From the NCBI GenBank assembly GCA_036389275.1, contig DASVQE010000009.1:62001-126000 (forward strand): a DNA stretch of 64,000 bases. The letters are read 5' to 3'. A program made the translations under genes and the position numbers. Under the pieces are notes generated by a model. The model saw nothing but the letters and a program-made list of their open reading frames with translations. It did not search any database and was not told the DNA's origin. The DNA comes from QHVT01 sp036389275 (GTDB taxonomy: Bacteria > Acidobacteriota > Thermoanaerobaculia > Gp7-AA8). Positions 1-8,333 of this stretch are shown here, piece after piece. Position 1 is the first letter of the stretch. Each line of letters opens with the position of its first letter.

Positions 1-1
1 G

Positions 2-970
2 TATCTGCTGTCGTGGAAAATCGCGCCGGCCATCGCCAGCGGCAACACCTGCGTGGCCAAACCATCCGAGCTGACGCCGCTCACCGCGCACCGCCTGGCC
101 GAGCTCTCCCTCGAAGCGGGTCTCCCGCCCGGCGTGATGAACATCGTCCACGGTCTCGGCGCAAAGGCCGGCGCGGCGCTCTGCGAGCATCCCGACGTCC
201 CGCTAATCTCCTTCACCGGCGGCACCGTCACCGGCGCGAAGGTCGCGGCCGCGGCGGCGCCTCGCTTCAAGAAGCTCTCGCTCGAGCTGGGCGGCAAGAA
301 TCCCAACCTCATCTTCGCCGACGCCGATCTCGAACAGGCCGTGGCCACATCCATCCAGTCGAGCTTCGCCAATCAGGGAGAGATCTGCCTATGCGGCTCG
401 CGCATCTTCGTCGCCCGCGGCATCTACGACGAGTTCGTGGAGCGCTTCGTCGACGCGACGAAGAAGCTGCGCGTCGGCGATCCGACCGATGCTTCGACCG
501 ACGTCGGCGCCTTGATCAGCGAGGCGCATCGCGACAAGGTCGAAGGCTATTTGCGTCTCGCGCAAAGTGAGGGCGGGACGATTTGCACCGGCGGCAAACG
601 GCTCGATCGCGACGGCTGGTTCCTCGAGCCGGCCGTGATCACGGGGCTCGGCTGCGACTGCCGCGTGTTGCAGGAGGAGATCTTCGGACCGGTCGTGACC
701 ATTACGCCGTTTGATAGTGACGCCGAGGCGGTGGCGTTTGCGAACTCGACCCGCTATGGACTCTCCGCGACCGTCTGGACGCAGGACGTGCAGCGCGCCC
801 ACCGTGTCGCGGCGGAGCTCGACGCCGGCACGGTCTGGATCAACTGCTGGCTGCTGCGCGATCTGCGCGTGCCGTTCGGCGGGACGAAAGACAGCGGCGT
901 CGGACGCGAAGGCGGATTTCAGTCGCTCGAATTTTTCACCGAGGCGAAAAACGTATGTCTGAAACTATGA
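2..970 (+). CDS. Aldehyde dehydrogenase, 2-aminomuconic semialdehyde dehydrogenase-like (5' end outside window)
   Basis: NAD(P)-dependent aldehyde dehydrogenase lacking its N-terminal third: 322 residues are present against about 490 for the family, and the frame is open to the window edge. Seen: the WKIAPA and GNTCVAKPSELTP segment of the cofactor fold, LELGGKNP holding the general-base Glu, FANQGEIC holding the catalytic Cys (codon near 386), and EIFGPV near the C-terminus. The next two genes encode a 2-aminophenol-type ring-cleavage dioxygenase and a 2-aminomuconate-deaminase-like domain. The likely reaction is therefore oxidation of 2-aminomuconic 6-semialdehyde to 2-aminomuconate (AmnC role). 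The substrate is inferred from context; the family assignment is secure. The stop overlaps the start of the next gene, so the genes are co-transcribed. Confidence 0.9.
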   Translation, partial: YLLSWKIAPAIASGNTCVAKPSELTPLTAHRLAELSLEAGLPPGVMNIVHGLGAKAGAALCEHPDVPLISFTGGTVTGAKVAAAAAPRFKKLSLELGGKNPNLIFADADLEQAVATSIQSSFANQGEICLCGSRIFVARGIYDEFVERFVDATKKLRVGDPTDASTDVGALISEAHRDKVEGYLRLAQSEGGTICTGGKRLDRDGWFLEPAVITGLGCDCRVLQEEIFGPVVTITPFDSDAEAVAFANSTRYGLSATVWTQDVQRAHRVAAELDAGTVWINCWLLRDLRVPFGGTKDSGVGREGGFQSLEFFTEAKNVCLKL

Positions 971-1884
971 GCAAAGGCGAGATCGTCGGCGGCGTGCTGG
1001 CGCCCCATCCTCCGCACATCGTCTACGGCGAAAACCCGTGGCGCAATGAGCCGAAATCCGAATGCGGGTGGGAAGTCCTCCGCTGGGGCTATGAGCGCGC
1101 ACGCAAACATTTCCTGGCGAAAAAGCCGGACGTAATTCTCGTCCACTCGCCTCACTGGCAGACCGTCATCGGTCACCATTTCCTCGGCGTCCCGGAATTT
1201 CACGGCTTGTCCGTCGATCCGATTTTCCCGAATTTGTTCCGCTATCAATACGACATCAAAGTCGACGTCGAATTGGCGGAATTGATCGCGGAGGAAGGGC
1301 GCAACATCGGACTGATTACGAAGATGATGCGCAATTCGAATTTCCGCGTTGATTACGGGACGATCGTCTCCTGCCACATGATGAATCCCGAATGGGACGT
1401 CCCCATCGTTGGGATTTCCTCGAACAATTCTCCTTACTATTTCAGCAATGAAATGGGGCAGGCCCAGATGATCAAGCTCGGCGAGGCCACGCGCCGGGCC
1501 ATCGAGAAAAGCGGCCGCCGCGCGGTCTTGCTCGCCTCCAATACGCTCTCCCACCGCCACTTCACCACCGAGCCGGAAATTCCGGAGGACATGTCGCGCG
1601 AGCACGTCTACGAACATTCCGGCTATTTGTGGGACATGCAGGTGCTCGACCTGATGCGCACCGGCCGGACCAAAGAATTGATCGCCATCCTTCCGGAATT
1701 CATGGACCACGCCGTCTCGGAAGTGAAGGCGGGCTCGCTGGCCTGGATGCTCTCGGCGTTGGGCTTCCCCACTTATCCGGCCGAGGTCTATGGGTATTGG
1801 ACGGTGATCGGCACGGGCAACGCGGTAGTCGGCTGGGATCCGATTTTGCGCGAACAGGCCGTCTCGCAGGCGGTCGGCGCGTGA
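955..1884 (+). CDS. LigB-family extradiol ring-cleavage dioxygenase, 2-aminophenol 1,6-dioxygenase beta-like (catalytic)
   Basis: A 309-residue class III extradiol dioxygenase, close in length to the catalytic beta subunit of 2-aminophenol 1,6-dioxygenase (about 312). The candidate iron-ligand segments are present: APHPPHIVYGENP near residue 20 and VHSPHWQTVIGHH near residue 65, with a further His-rich stretch (LSHRHF) near residue 200. The role would be opening the 2-aminophenol ring to 2-aminomuconic semialdehyde. ATG 955 has a GAGG-like ribosome site upstream; ATG 967 (ATGA overlap with the dehydrogenase stop) is an alternative start. The 3' end overlaps the next gene by 4 bases (GTGA), consistent with a two-subunit enzyme made stoichiometrically. 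A related aromatic substrate such as protocatechuate-like or 3-hydroxyanthranilate derivatives cannot be excluded. Confidence 0.85.
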   Translation: MSETMSKGEIVGGVLAPHPPHIVYGENPWRNEPKSECGWEVLRWGYERARKHFLAKKPDVILVHSPHWQTVIGHHFLGVPEFHGLSVDPIFPNLFRYQYDIKVDVELAELIAEEGRNIGLITKMMRNSNFRVDYGTIVSCHMMNPEWDVPIVGISSNNSPYYFSNEMGQAQMIKLGEATRRAIEKSGRRAVLLASNTLSHRHFTTEPEIPEDMSREHVYEHSGYLWDMQVLDLMRTGRTKELIAILPEFMDHAVSEVKAGSLAWMLSALGFPTYPAEVYGYWTVIGTGNAVVGWDPILREQAVSQAVGA

Positions 1885-3272
1885 TCACGAAGGCCTACAT
1901 CGTTCCGGGTCAGCCGCATCCCTATCTCGCGCCGGAGAAAAATCCCGGCTGGGCGAAATTGCGCGCGGCGTATGAGGCGGTGGGCAAAGAGATCGAGCGC
2001 TCCGGCGCCGAATTGATGCTCGTTTATTCGACGCAGTGGTTCTCGGTGATCGGGCATTTGTTTCAGGTCGACCCGCAGCCGAAATGGACCCTCGTCGATC
2101 AGAACTGGTACGAATTCGGCGAAATCCCTTATGAATTCCGCGTCGATCCTGAATTCGGCAAGCTCTATTGCCGCCTCTGTAAAGAGCACGGCATGCAGGC
2201 CGCGACGGTGGCGTATCACGGATTTCCCATCGATACCGGGACCGTCGTCGCATTGAAGCTGCTCAATCCGAACAATACTGTTCCCGCTTCCATTGTCTCG
2301 TGCAACATTTACGCGGAGCGCGAGGAAACCCGCGCATTGGGCTTCGCCGCGCGCGCGGCCATCGACGCCTATAACAAGAAAACCATTGTGGTCATCGTGA
2401 CGAATCTCTCCAATCGCTACGAAGTGGCCGACATCGATCCGGCGCAGGACCGGATCTCCTCGCAGAAAGACGACGAGTGGAACCGCAAGATCCTGGAGAT
2501 GCTCGGCGAAGGGCGGCTGGAGGACGTGGCCCAGGTGGCGCGCGACTTCGGGCGCGAGGCCAATGCTGATATGGGCTTCAAGGCCATCTGGTGGCTCGGC
2601 GCGGTGATGGGTGAGCACAACAAATACGACGGCAAGGTGTGGGAGTACCAGCCGGTGTGGGGCACGGGCAACGCCATTGTCGAGCTGACGCCGAACGAGC
2701 GGAAGCAGATGGAATGGGAGAAGGAATTCGACGAGGGCCCGCTGCCCGATTTCTCCGGCGCGAGCGGCACCGGTCTGGAGACGCACAATGTGCTGGCCGA
2801 GGGCCCGGACCCGCACCAGCAGAGCGCGATGTCGTCGCAGGACGATTACGGCTCCGGCACGCCCGCCGTCATCCGCACTGACAAAGCCCCGAAACCCGTC
2901 GGCCCGTATCCGCACGCGCGCCGCGTCGGCAATTTCCTCTTCCTCTCCGGCATCGGCCCGCGCACGCCCGGCACCGGCGAGATCCCCGGCCTGATCCGCG
3001 ACGGCGCCGGCAGCGTCATCGGCCACGACATCGAGATCCAGACCCGCGCCTGCATCGAAAATGTGCGGACAATTCTCGAAGAAGCCGGCAGCTCCCTCGA
3101 AAAAGTCTTCGACGTCACCGTCTTCCTCACCGACATGCAACGCGACTTCGACACCTTCAACAAGGTCTACGCCGAATACTTCGCCGAAATCCAACCCACC
3201 CGCACCACCGTCGGCGTCGACTCACTCCCGACCCCGATCTCCGTGGAGTTGAAGGTGACGGCGTCGGTGTAA
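1881..3272 (+). CDS. Fusion of LigB-like (2-aminophenol dioxygenase alpha-type) domain with RidA / 2-aminomuconate deaminase domain
   Basis: A 463-residue protein starting at GTG 1881, chosen because it gives a 4-base overlap with the previous gene and begins at the LigB homology (ITKAYIVPGQPHPYL). Residues about 1-275 form a LigB-type domain. The second metal-ligand motif reads STQWFSVIGH where the catalytic paralogue has SPHWQTVIGHH, so the metal site looks lost, as in the structural alpha subunit of 2-aminophenol 1,6-dioxygenase. After a linker (about 276-330) follows a RidA-fold domain (KPVGPYPHARRVGNFLFLSG through TRTTVGVDSLPTP) like 2-aminomuconate deaminase (AmnD). The product would combine the structural dioxygenase subunit with the third enzyme of the pathway. 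Family assignment is firm; that the fusion is functional is inference. Confidence 0.85.
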   Translation: MITKAYIVPGQPHPYLAPEKNPGWAKLRAAYEAVGKEIERSGAELMLVYSTQWFSVIGHLFQVDPQPKWTLVDQNWYEFGEIPYEFRVDPEFGKLYCRLCKEHGMQAATVAYHGFPIDTGTVVALKLLNPNNTVPASIVSCNIYAEREETRALGFAARAAIDAYNKKTIVVIVTNLSNRYEVADIDPAQDRISSQKDDEWNRKILEMLGEGRLEDVAQVARDFGREANADMGFKAIWWLGAVMGEHNKYDGKVWEYQPVWGTGNAIVELTPNERKQMEWEKEFDEGPLPDFSGASGTGLETHNVLAEGPDPHQQSAMSSQDDYGSGTPAVIRTDKAPKPVGPYPHARRVGNFLFLSGIGPRTPGTGEIPGLIRDGAGSVIGHDIEIQTRACIENVRTILEEAGSSLEKVFDVTVFLTDMQRDFDTFNKVYAEYFAEIQPTRTTVGVDSLPTPISVELKVTASV

Positions 3273-3280
3273 TCGCCGTT

Positions 3281-3721
3281 ATGCGAGCTCGCGTCGTCGC
3301 CGGAGGCGCGATCCTCCTCGCCTTAGCCTGGTGGCTCTTCGGCTTCACTACATACCGCGAAGGCCCATTCACAACGACCCTCTATCGCCGTTGGGGCCGC
3401 GTCACTCGCATCGATATGTCCGCAAATGATGCCCGCCAAATCACGCACGAACGCATTCTCTTCAAATGGTCTGACCCCTACGAGCCCGGCGACCCGACCA
3501 CCTCCTGTGCCGCAATCCCATCCGAGGTCTGGCAAGACCGGAACCGCGACGGCAAGTGGGACACCTGGCTATTTCGCACCAGCCCAAACGCCCACGGCGA
3601 CTGTTCCATCGAATACCGAGTCGACCTGACCAACGACGGCCACCCAGATTGGCAGTTCACCAGCGCATTCGGAAAATACGAAGAAGCGAGAGCTGGAATC
3701 GTTCGTCGCAGAGGCTACTGA
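3281..3721 (+). CDS. Hypothetical protein with N-terminal membrane anchor
   Basis: 146 residues, no family recognised. The N-terminus (residues 5-22) is a hydrophobic segment ending in WWLFGF that could be a signal anchor. The exported part is rich in Asp, Asn and Trp, with two short motifs (DRNRDGKWDTW near residue 88 and DLTNDGHPDWQ near residue 120). These resemble the Asp/Asn-rich calcium-loop style of FG-GAP or EF-like surface proteins. It starts 8 bases after the stop of the aminophenol operon, so it may be transcribed with it, but nothing in the protein points to that pathway. The reading frame is plausible from codon pattern and the clean start; function unknown. Confidence 0.55.
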   Translation: MRARVVAGGAILLALAWWLFGFTTYREGPFTTTLYRRWGRVTRIDMSANDARQITHERILFKWSDPYEPGDPTTSCAAIPSEVWQDRNRDGKWDTWLFRTSPNAHGDCSIEYRVDLTNDGHPDWQFTSAFGKYEEARAGIVRRRGY

Positions 3722-3871
3722 CGCGTGCATCTGCCGTGCATCTCGGGAACGTGCGAGTCAGTCATGCCGCTGGCGGCGACGCGCGAGCTTCTAACGTTCA
3801 GCAGACGCAAACGAACAGTCACGACCCAACCAATGCGCGGCCAGAAGCCGACAAACTGCTAACATTCGCGC

Positions 3872-4552
3872 ATGTGTTGGGCCAGAAACCTACACGCGGC
3901 CGTGGTGACATTCATCCTGCTGCTGGCGACGGGGTGCATCAATACGGGTGCGGCTCGGTACACTGCGAAATCCACGAATATTGACGGGTTACTCCTCTCG
4001 TCGGCAGTAACGGTGGTTCCTGCCGGGCAGTCGCGATCACAACTGTGGAGTGAGTCTGTTGCCTCCGCCGCGTATGACCTGAGTGCGCCTGTGTCTGTTC
4101 AGATCGCCTGTAACGGGACGACTTCGGGTGAGTGGGCCACACGAGCCGCCAGGTATCAGCTCCGTGTCACGCCGGATCCCGAGCTCCACTTTCGTAAGCT
4201 CTTTCTGGACGAAATCTATCGATATTGGAGAGACCAGCCGCGCTCATATCTTGAGTCTTACCAGTATCTGCCGGCCGACAAAAGCGTTCTCGAAAAGAAT
4301 GCCCGCTACGTTCTCTATATAAAGCCCGGTCACGAGCGGCCGGGCGCGACATATCTGTTCTACGCGAACAATCATGTGTTTGAGTTGGAATTCAAGTCCG
4401 TCGCCGGCGACGGCTCCGGGCCGCTCAGTTCTTTCATTGCCGAGCATGTCGCGTTTCGTGAAGACGGCGAAACGATCGATCAGATCTACTTCGAGCCACA
4501 ATATTCGCCTCTCAAACTGATGGCGCTGATCGAGTCCGGCGCCCTGCGGTAG
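3872..4552 (+). CDS. Putative lipoprotein of unknown function
   Basis: 226 residues. The N-terminus is a lipoprotein signal peptide: a short charged start, a hydrophobic stretch (AAVVTFILLLA) and the lipobox LATGC with the acylated Cys near residue 22. The mature part has no family I recognise and no obvious catalytic motif. Base composition is lower in G+C than the metabolic genes around it, as for the neighbouring small proteins at 3.3-5.8 kb, which together look like a patch of lineage-specific surface or membrane genes. The 150 bases upstream of the start carry no gene I can support. Confidence 0.6.
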   Translation: MCWARNLHAAVVTFILLLATGCINTGAARYTAKSTNIDGLLLSSAVTVVPAGQSRSQLWSESVASAAYDLSAPVSVQIACNGTTSGEWATRAARYQLRVTPDPELHFRKLFLDEIYRYWRDQPRSYLESYQYLPADKSVLEKNARYVLYIKPGHERPGATYLFYANNHVFELEFKSVAGDGSGPLSSFIAEHVAFREDGETIDQIYFEPQYSPLKLMALIESGALR

Positions 4553-4607
4553 CGGCACCGCGCTTACACGTGCGGGCGCGAGCGCGGCCGTGTATTACAC
4601 TCGTGGC

Positions 4608-5090
4608 GTGACGCGCTGGGACAACATCGAACGAATCGTTGTTCCACCGCTAGCCTTTGCCTGCGTGTGCGCAACGTGGCTGTTGAAACTGTGGTACGAC
4701 TCGAGCTCGTCGCGGGAGGAGCGGTTCTTCGCGTGGCGATCGGCAGTAGCCTCCTTCCGTTGGGAACTCGCGGTGGCGTGCGGAACCTGTTGATGGCTCG
4801 GAATTGCCTCGCTATTCACCTTCGGCCGGGTGCTGATCTTTATTCGCAGCGCCAACTGGTACTTTGAAGTGGCCTGGATGTACTACTCCTCGCCCGGAAT
4901 TGTGTTCTTCGCTGTTCCGCTACTGACCTTGGTTGGAAGCATTGCCCTCTGGCCGCCGCGGGCAAGATCTTCGCCACCGCGCACTCTACTGACGGTCCTG
5001 TTCGGCGGCATCGGCACATTCGTTCTCTACCACCTATGGGCCGCGTTGTCTCGGGTCGCGTGCGAAGTTTGTTCCGGGCCGGCGCTGTAG
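4608..5090 (+). pseudogene. Small membrane protein interrupted by an in-frame TGA
   Basis: One reading frame runs from GTG 4608 to the TAG at 5088-5090 but contains a TGA at 4791-4793. Both halves read like one multi-pass membrane protein. The first has a hydrophobic segment (VVPPLAFACVCATWLLKLW) and ends RWELAVACGTC; the second continues at once with WLGIASLFTFGRVLIFI, then two further hydrophobic segments (about residues 90-112 and 130-148 of the joined frame). Without the TGA the product would be about 160 residues. TGA serves as a normal stop elsewhere in the window, so a nonsense mutation, a base error, or (less likely) recoding are the explanations. No homologue recognised. Confidence 0.45.
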
Positions 5091-5243
5091 CGGCCCGCCG
5101 GGCTCCGATCGCCGGCGGAATGTCGTACTCTCGTTGTCAGTTGCGTGCGCGCGCCGTTCCCAGAGCAGATGGGGAGCAAGGTGATGTATGGGATGCGCAT
5201 CGTGATATGTCGTGCGCGTTCATTGGTGCGCTACGCAATTGAA

Positions 5244-5831
5244 ATGGACAGACGCAATGGGGCATACGAAGCCGACTATCCAGTCGGTACGACCGTTCGC
5301 ATCAAGGACGTTGCCGAGCTTCGCGCGTTTCAAAGGACGTGGAAGCTCCACAATCCGCTGAGTGACGAGCAGCTTCAGTACGCAGGGGAGATGGCTATCG
5401 TGCAGGAGGTTGGCTTCTACCATGGTGGCGATGAGCGTTACACGTTGGCCGGTGTGCCTGGTATGTGGTATGAGCGCTGTGTGAGAGCGGACGCGGACGG
5501 CAGCGGTTCAGGGCTCGTTGAACGGGGCGGTCAAAGGGCACGCGACATTGCTGTGATCTGTGCTGCCGCGGGGCTGTTCGTGCTGCTCGCCGGTGGGATT
5601 TATGCCGGGCGTGCTCTGGAGCGAGAGTCGGCTGACCTTCATGGGCCGGTGGCCTTGATCGTTCTCGCGCCGGTGATCCTTATCTATACCGTCGGTGCGC
5701 TATTGCTCGCCGCAACCTGGATGAGGAACAAGCGCACCATGCCGGCGGCAGTGAGGATGATGGCGCTGGCGCCGACTGTCGTTCTTCTCATTGCAGCGAC
5801 TCGTGCGTGCTTCCTACGGGTGCCGGTGTGA
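5244..5831 (+). CDS. Hypothetical membrane protein with small N-terminal SH3-like domain
   Basis: 195 residues if started at ATG 5244; the open frame extends to ATG 5145, but residues before MDRRNGAYEADYP look non-native. Residues about 8-80 (YPVGTTVRIKDVAELRAF through LAGVPGMWYE) resemble a small SH3-like barrel of the kind found in nitrile-hydratase-beta or Mib/herc2-like segments. Three hydrophobic segments follow (about 95-115, 125-150 and 168-190), so the domain would be held at the membrane. Its 3' end overlaps the 3' end of the oppositely oriented glycosyltransferase by 44 bases. Function unknown. Confidence 0.5.
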   Translation: MDRRNGAYEADYPVGTTVRIKDVAELRAFQRTWKLHNPLSDEQLQYAGEMAIVQEVGFYHGGDERYTLAGVPGMWYERCVRADADGSGSGLVERGGQRARDIAVICAAAGLFVLLAGGIYAGRALERESADLHGPVALIVLAPVILIYTVGALLLAATWMRNKRTMPAAVRMMALAPTVVLLIAATRACFLRVPV

Positions 5832-6855
5832 TGCTCGCGCCGTACGCGCGCACGAGCCGCTCCGCGGCGCGGGTGTAGCCGAATTCCAGAGACCGCTCGT
5901 AGACGGCGCGCGAGAGGTCCTGCGACAGCAGGGATGCGGCGAGCTCGGCGAGCGACTCGGGTGTCGCGGCGGCGGACACGTGCGCCGCGCCGGTGAGGAC
6001 GGGCACGCCTTCCAGCGGGTACGACGCCGGCGGGACGCCGCAGGCCATGGCTTCGAGAATGGCACGATGGCCTTCGTCCGAGCCGCGGGCGGTGAAGAGG
6101 AGGAGCGACGAGGCGCGGTAGTGCTCGGCGAGGTCGTCCTCGTGATAGCCGGCCCAGATCGGCTCGATGCCGAGCGAGGCGGCGAGGTGCTCGAGGTGAG
6201 GGCGGTGCGGACCGTGGCCGATGATCATCAGGTGGACGTCGTCGCGCAGGCGGCGTAACGCAGCGAACGTCCGCAGCACGTCTTCGAAGCCGCGCTCGGG
6301 CGCGAGCTTGCCGATGGCGGTGACGAGCTTCGGCGGCGCCGCGATGGCCGGGCCGTCGGGATGGAACTGGCGGTGATCGACCGGCGGCGGCGTGAAGGTC
6401 GCGGTGCGCTCGCCGAAGAGCGGCGCGCCGGCGAAGGCGTCGTTGATAACGAACAGGTGCTGCGTGCGCGCGACCAGCGAGCGCGTGAACGGATCGGTGC
6501 GCAGCACGCGCCGCGCGTGAAACGTGCGCGCCAGCCGCAGCCGCGGATGGTCGCGCGCGGCCATGCGCGCCAGCCAGTGGTCGTAGGTGAGATGCGCGTG
6601 GATGACGTCGAAGCCGTGGCGATGGATCATCCGGTCGAGCGCCTCGACCGTGCGCAGAAACGAGAAGGGGTTCTGCCGCTTCTCGATCAGTGGATGGGCG
6701 AAGTCGTGATGCGCCAGCTTCGCCTGCAGCTTGTAGCCGCCGACGTACGCGTAGTGCGCGTCGATGCCCGCCGCGCGCAGCGCCTCGACCTCGGCGAAGG
6801 CAGGCGCCGCGGCGCCGGTCCAGCGGTTTCCCGCGGCGAGATGCAGAATCTTCAA
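5788..6855 (-). CDS. Glycosyltransferase family 4 (GT-B fold)
   Basis: 355 residues. The start MKILHLAAGNRWTGAA gives the GT4 opening beta strand and Gly-rich donor loop. The N-terminal half has DVIHAHLTYDHW, typical of the acceptor domain. The C-terminal half has KLVTAIGKLAPERGFEDVL (nucleotide-sugar domain start), HLMIIGHGPHR, and a C-terminal EGHRAILEAMACGVPPASY matching the conserved EX7E donor-binding motif of GT4 enzymes. It probably transfers a nucleotide-activated sugar to a lipid-linked or cell-surface glycan in the cytoplasm. The ATG sits only 20 bases from the divergently read Trm112-like gene, so the two share a promoter region. An O-antigen-ligase-like protein lies beyond it, suggesting surface polysaccharide synthesis. 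Confidence 0.88.
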   Translation of the reverse strand: MKILHLAAGNRWTGAAAPAFAEVEALRAAGIDAHYAYVGGYKLQAKLAHHDFAHPLIEKRQNPFSFLRTVEALDRMIHRHGFDVIHAHLTYDHWLARMAARDHPRLRLARTFHARRVLRTDPFTRSLVARTQHLFVINDAFAGAPLFGERTATFTPPPVDHRQFHPDGPAIAAPPKLVTAIGKLAPERGFEDVLRTFAALRRLRDDVHLMIIGHGPHRPHLEHLAASLGIEPIWAGYHEDDLAEHYRASSLLLFTARGSDEGHRAILEAMACGVPPASYPLEGVPVLTGAAHVSAAATPESLAELAASLLSQDLSRAVYERSLEFGYTRAAERLVRAYGASITPAPVGSTHESLQ

Positions 6856-6875
6856 TTTGCTATAGTGCCCGCGCC

Positions 6876-7112
6876 ATGGCCGTCGACCAGGAGTTGCTCC
6901 AGATTCTAGCCTGCCCGCTGTGCAAAGAAGAGGTGAAGCTGGTGCCGCTCGCCGACGCGCGCCGCGCCACCGTGCGCGACAAGTTCCGCGAGAAGTTCCG
7001 CGGTGAGGAGCCGGTGGTCGAGCAGGGACTGCAGTGCGTCAAATGCCGCCGCGTCTATCCGATCGTGAGCGACATCCCGGTGATGCTGGTCGAAGAAGCC
7101 TTCGAGGAATAG
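6876..7112 (+). CDS. Trm112 family zinc-ribbon protein
   Basis: 78 residues starting at ATG 6876. Family hallmarks: LLQILACPLCKEEVKL at the N-terminus, a central variable stretch, then LQCVKCRRVYPIVSDIPVML with the second Cys pair and the conserved YPI.DIP.ML ending. Bacterial Trm112-like (YcaR-type) proteins are small zinc-binding proteins; the eukaryotic and archaeal ones activate methyltransferases, but the bacterial role is not settled. The gene is followed 2 bases later by the O-antigen-ligase-like gene, so they form an operon. Confidence 0.85.
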   Translation: MAVDQELLQILACPLCKEEVKLVPLADARRATVRDKFREKFRGEEPVVEQGLQCVKCRRVYPIVSDIPVMLVEEAFEE

Positions 7113-7114
7113 CG

Positions 7115-8293
7115 ATGAGCGCGTTGCTGCGCAACGCCGCCATCTTCTACGTCCTCCACATCCTCCTGCAGGGCAAGATCGCGCTCTCCGAGCAGACGCT
7201 CTTCTGGACGGTCTTCTGCCTCGGCTGGGCGATGGCGCGGCGCGAGGCGCGCTTCTCCTTTCACATCCTCTACTACCCGTTGGCGCTCTACGGCGTCGTC
7301 TCGACCGTCTCCGCGCTCGCCGCCGACCGCCGCGTGCACCAGGGTCTCGAAGGGATGCTCTGGTTCAAGATGCTCCTCTTCCCGGCCGCGCTGATGCTCT
7401 ACCGCCAGGTGCCGCGCCTCCGGAATTACGTCCTTTCGGCATACACGCTCTTCGCCGGCGGCATCGCCGTCTGGGGTCTGCTGCAGTACATCGTCTTCGA
7501 TCAGCGCGATCTCGAGCACCGCATCTCCGGACCGTCGACGCATGTGATGACCTACTCCGGACTGCTGCTGCCGCTCTCGCTGATGTTCCTGCTGCTCTGG
7601 TGGCATCAGCGCAAACCGTTGCAGCTCGCCACCGCGATCGTCGTGACCATCACGCTGCTGCTCACCTTCACCCGCAGCGTCTGGCTCGGCTGGGGCGCGG
7701 CGGTGTGCGCGGTGCTGCTGGTCAGCCGCGCGCGGTTGCGCATCGGCTTCTACGCGCTGCCGGTCGTGCTGGTGTTCATCACCGTGATGCCGCTGTCGCT
7801 CTTCAGCCGGATGATCTCGACCTTCGACACGCGTCAGGAATCGAACTTCGATCGCATCCGCATGCTCGAGGCAGGCGTCGAGATGATCCGCGATCATCCG
7901 CTCCTCGGCGTCGGACCGGCGAACGTGAAAGAGGTCTACGCCCTCTACCGCAAGCAGGACGCGCCGCGCGCGCGTCCGCCGCATCTGCACAACAACGTCG
8001 TGCAGCTATGGGCCGAGCGCGGCATCCTCGGCCTCGGCGCGTACCTGCTCCTGCTCGCGCTCTTCCTGCGCGAATGCGCGCGCGCCTGGCGCGGGCCGCA
8101 GCGGATGTGGGCGGAGATCGGCGTGGCGGTGACGGTCAGCCTCACCGTGGCCGGCCTCTTCGAGTTCAACTTCGGCGACACCGAGGTCTTCCTGCTGATG
8201 CTGAATCTCTTCGCGCTCTGCGTGGCCAACATGGAGCAGCCTGAGCAGGCCATGAATGAAGTGACGCCAGAGCTTGTTTCGACCGCCGCCTGA
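7115..8293 (+). CDS. O-antigen ligase / polymerase family (Wzy_C) membrane protein
   Basis: 392 residues with about ten hydrophobic segments. The large periplasmic loop holds the Wzy_C signature: RIRMLEAGVEMIRDHPLLGV followed by GPANVKEVY, then PPHLHNNVVQLWAERGILGL with the conserved His pair. WaaL-like ligases and Wzy polymerases share this architecture, so ligation of polysaccharide to lipid A core or polymerisation are both possible. Start chosen at ATG 7115, just after the Trm112-like stop. Together with the adjacent GT4 gene it suggests envelope glycan assembly. Confidence 0.82.
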   Translation: MSALLRNAAIFYVLHILLQGKIALSEQTLFWTVFCLGWAMARREARFSFHILYYPLALYGVVSTVSALAADRRVHQGLEGMLWFKMLLFPAALMLYRQVPRLRNYVLSAYTLFAGGIAVWGLLQYIVFDQRDLEHRISGPSTHVMTYSGLLLPLSLMFLLLWWHQRKPLQLATAIVVTITLLLTFTRSVWLGWGAAVCAVLLVSRARLRIGFYALPVVLVFITVMPLSLFSRMISTFDTRQESNFDRIRMLEAGVEMIRDHPLLGVGPANVKEVYALYRKQDAPRARPPHLHNNVVQLWAERGILGLGAYLLLLALFLRECARAWRGPQRMWAEIGVAVTVSLTVAGLFEFNFGDTEVFLLMLNLFALCVANMEQPEQAMNEVTPELVSTAA

Positions 8294-8333
8294 GGAGCGC
8301 GCGCCGGTGAGGCGGCGCGAAACCTTTGCAACC

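Noticed and set aside
1788..3194. 468-residue antisense frame in the fusion gene
   Set aside because: Shadow of the LigB-RidA frame; no motifs.
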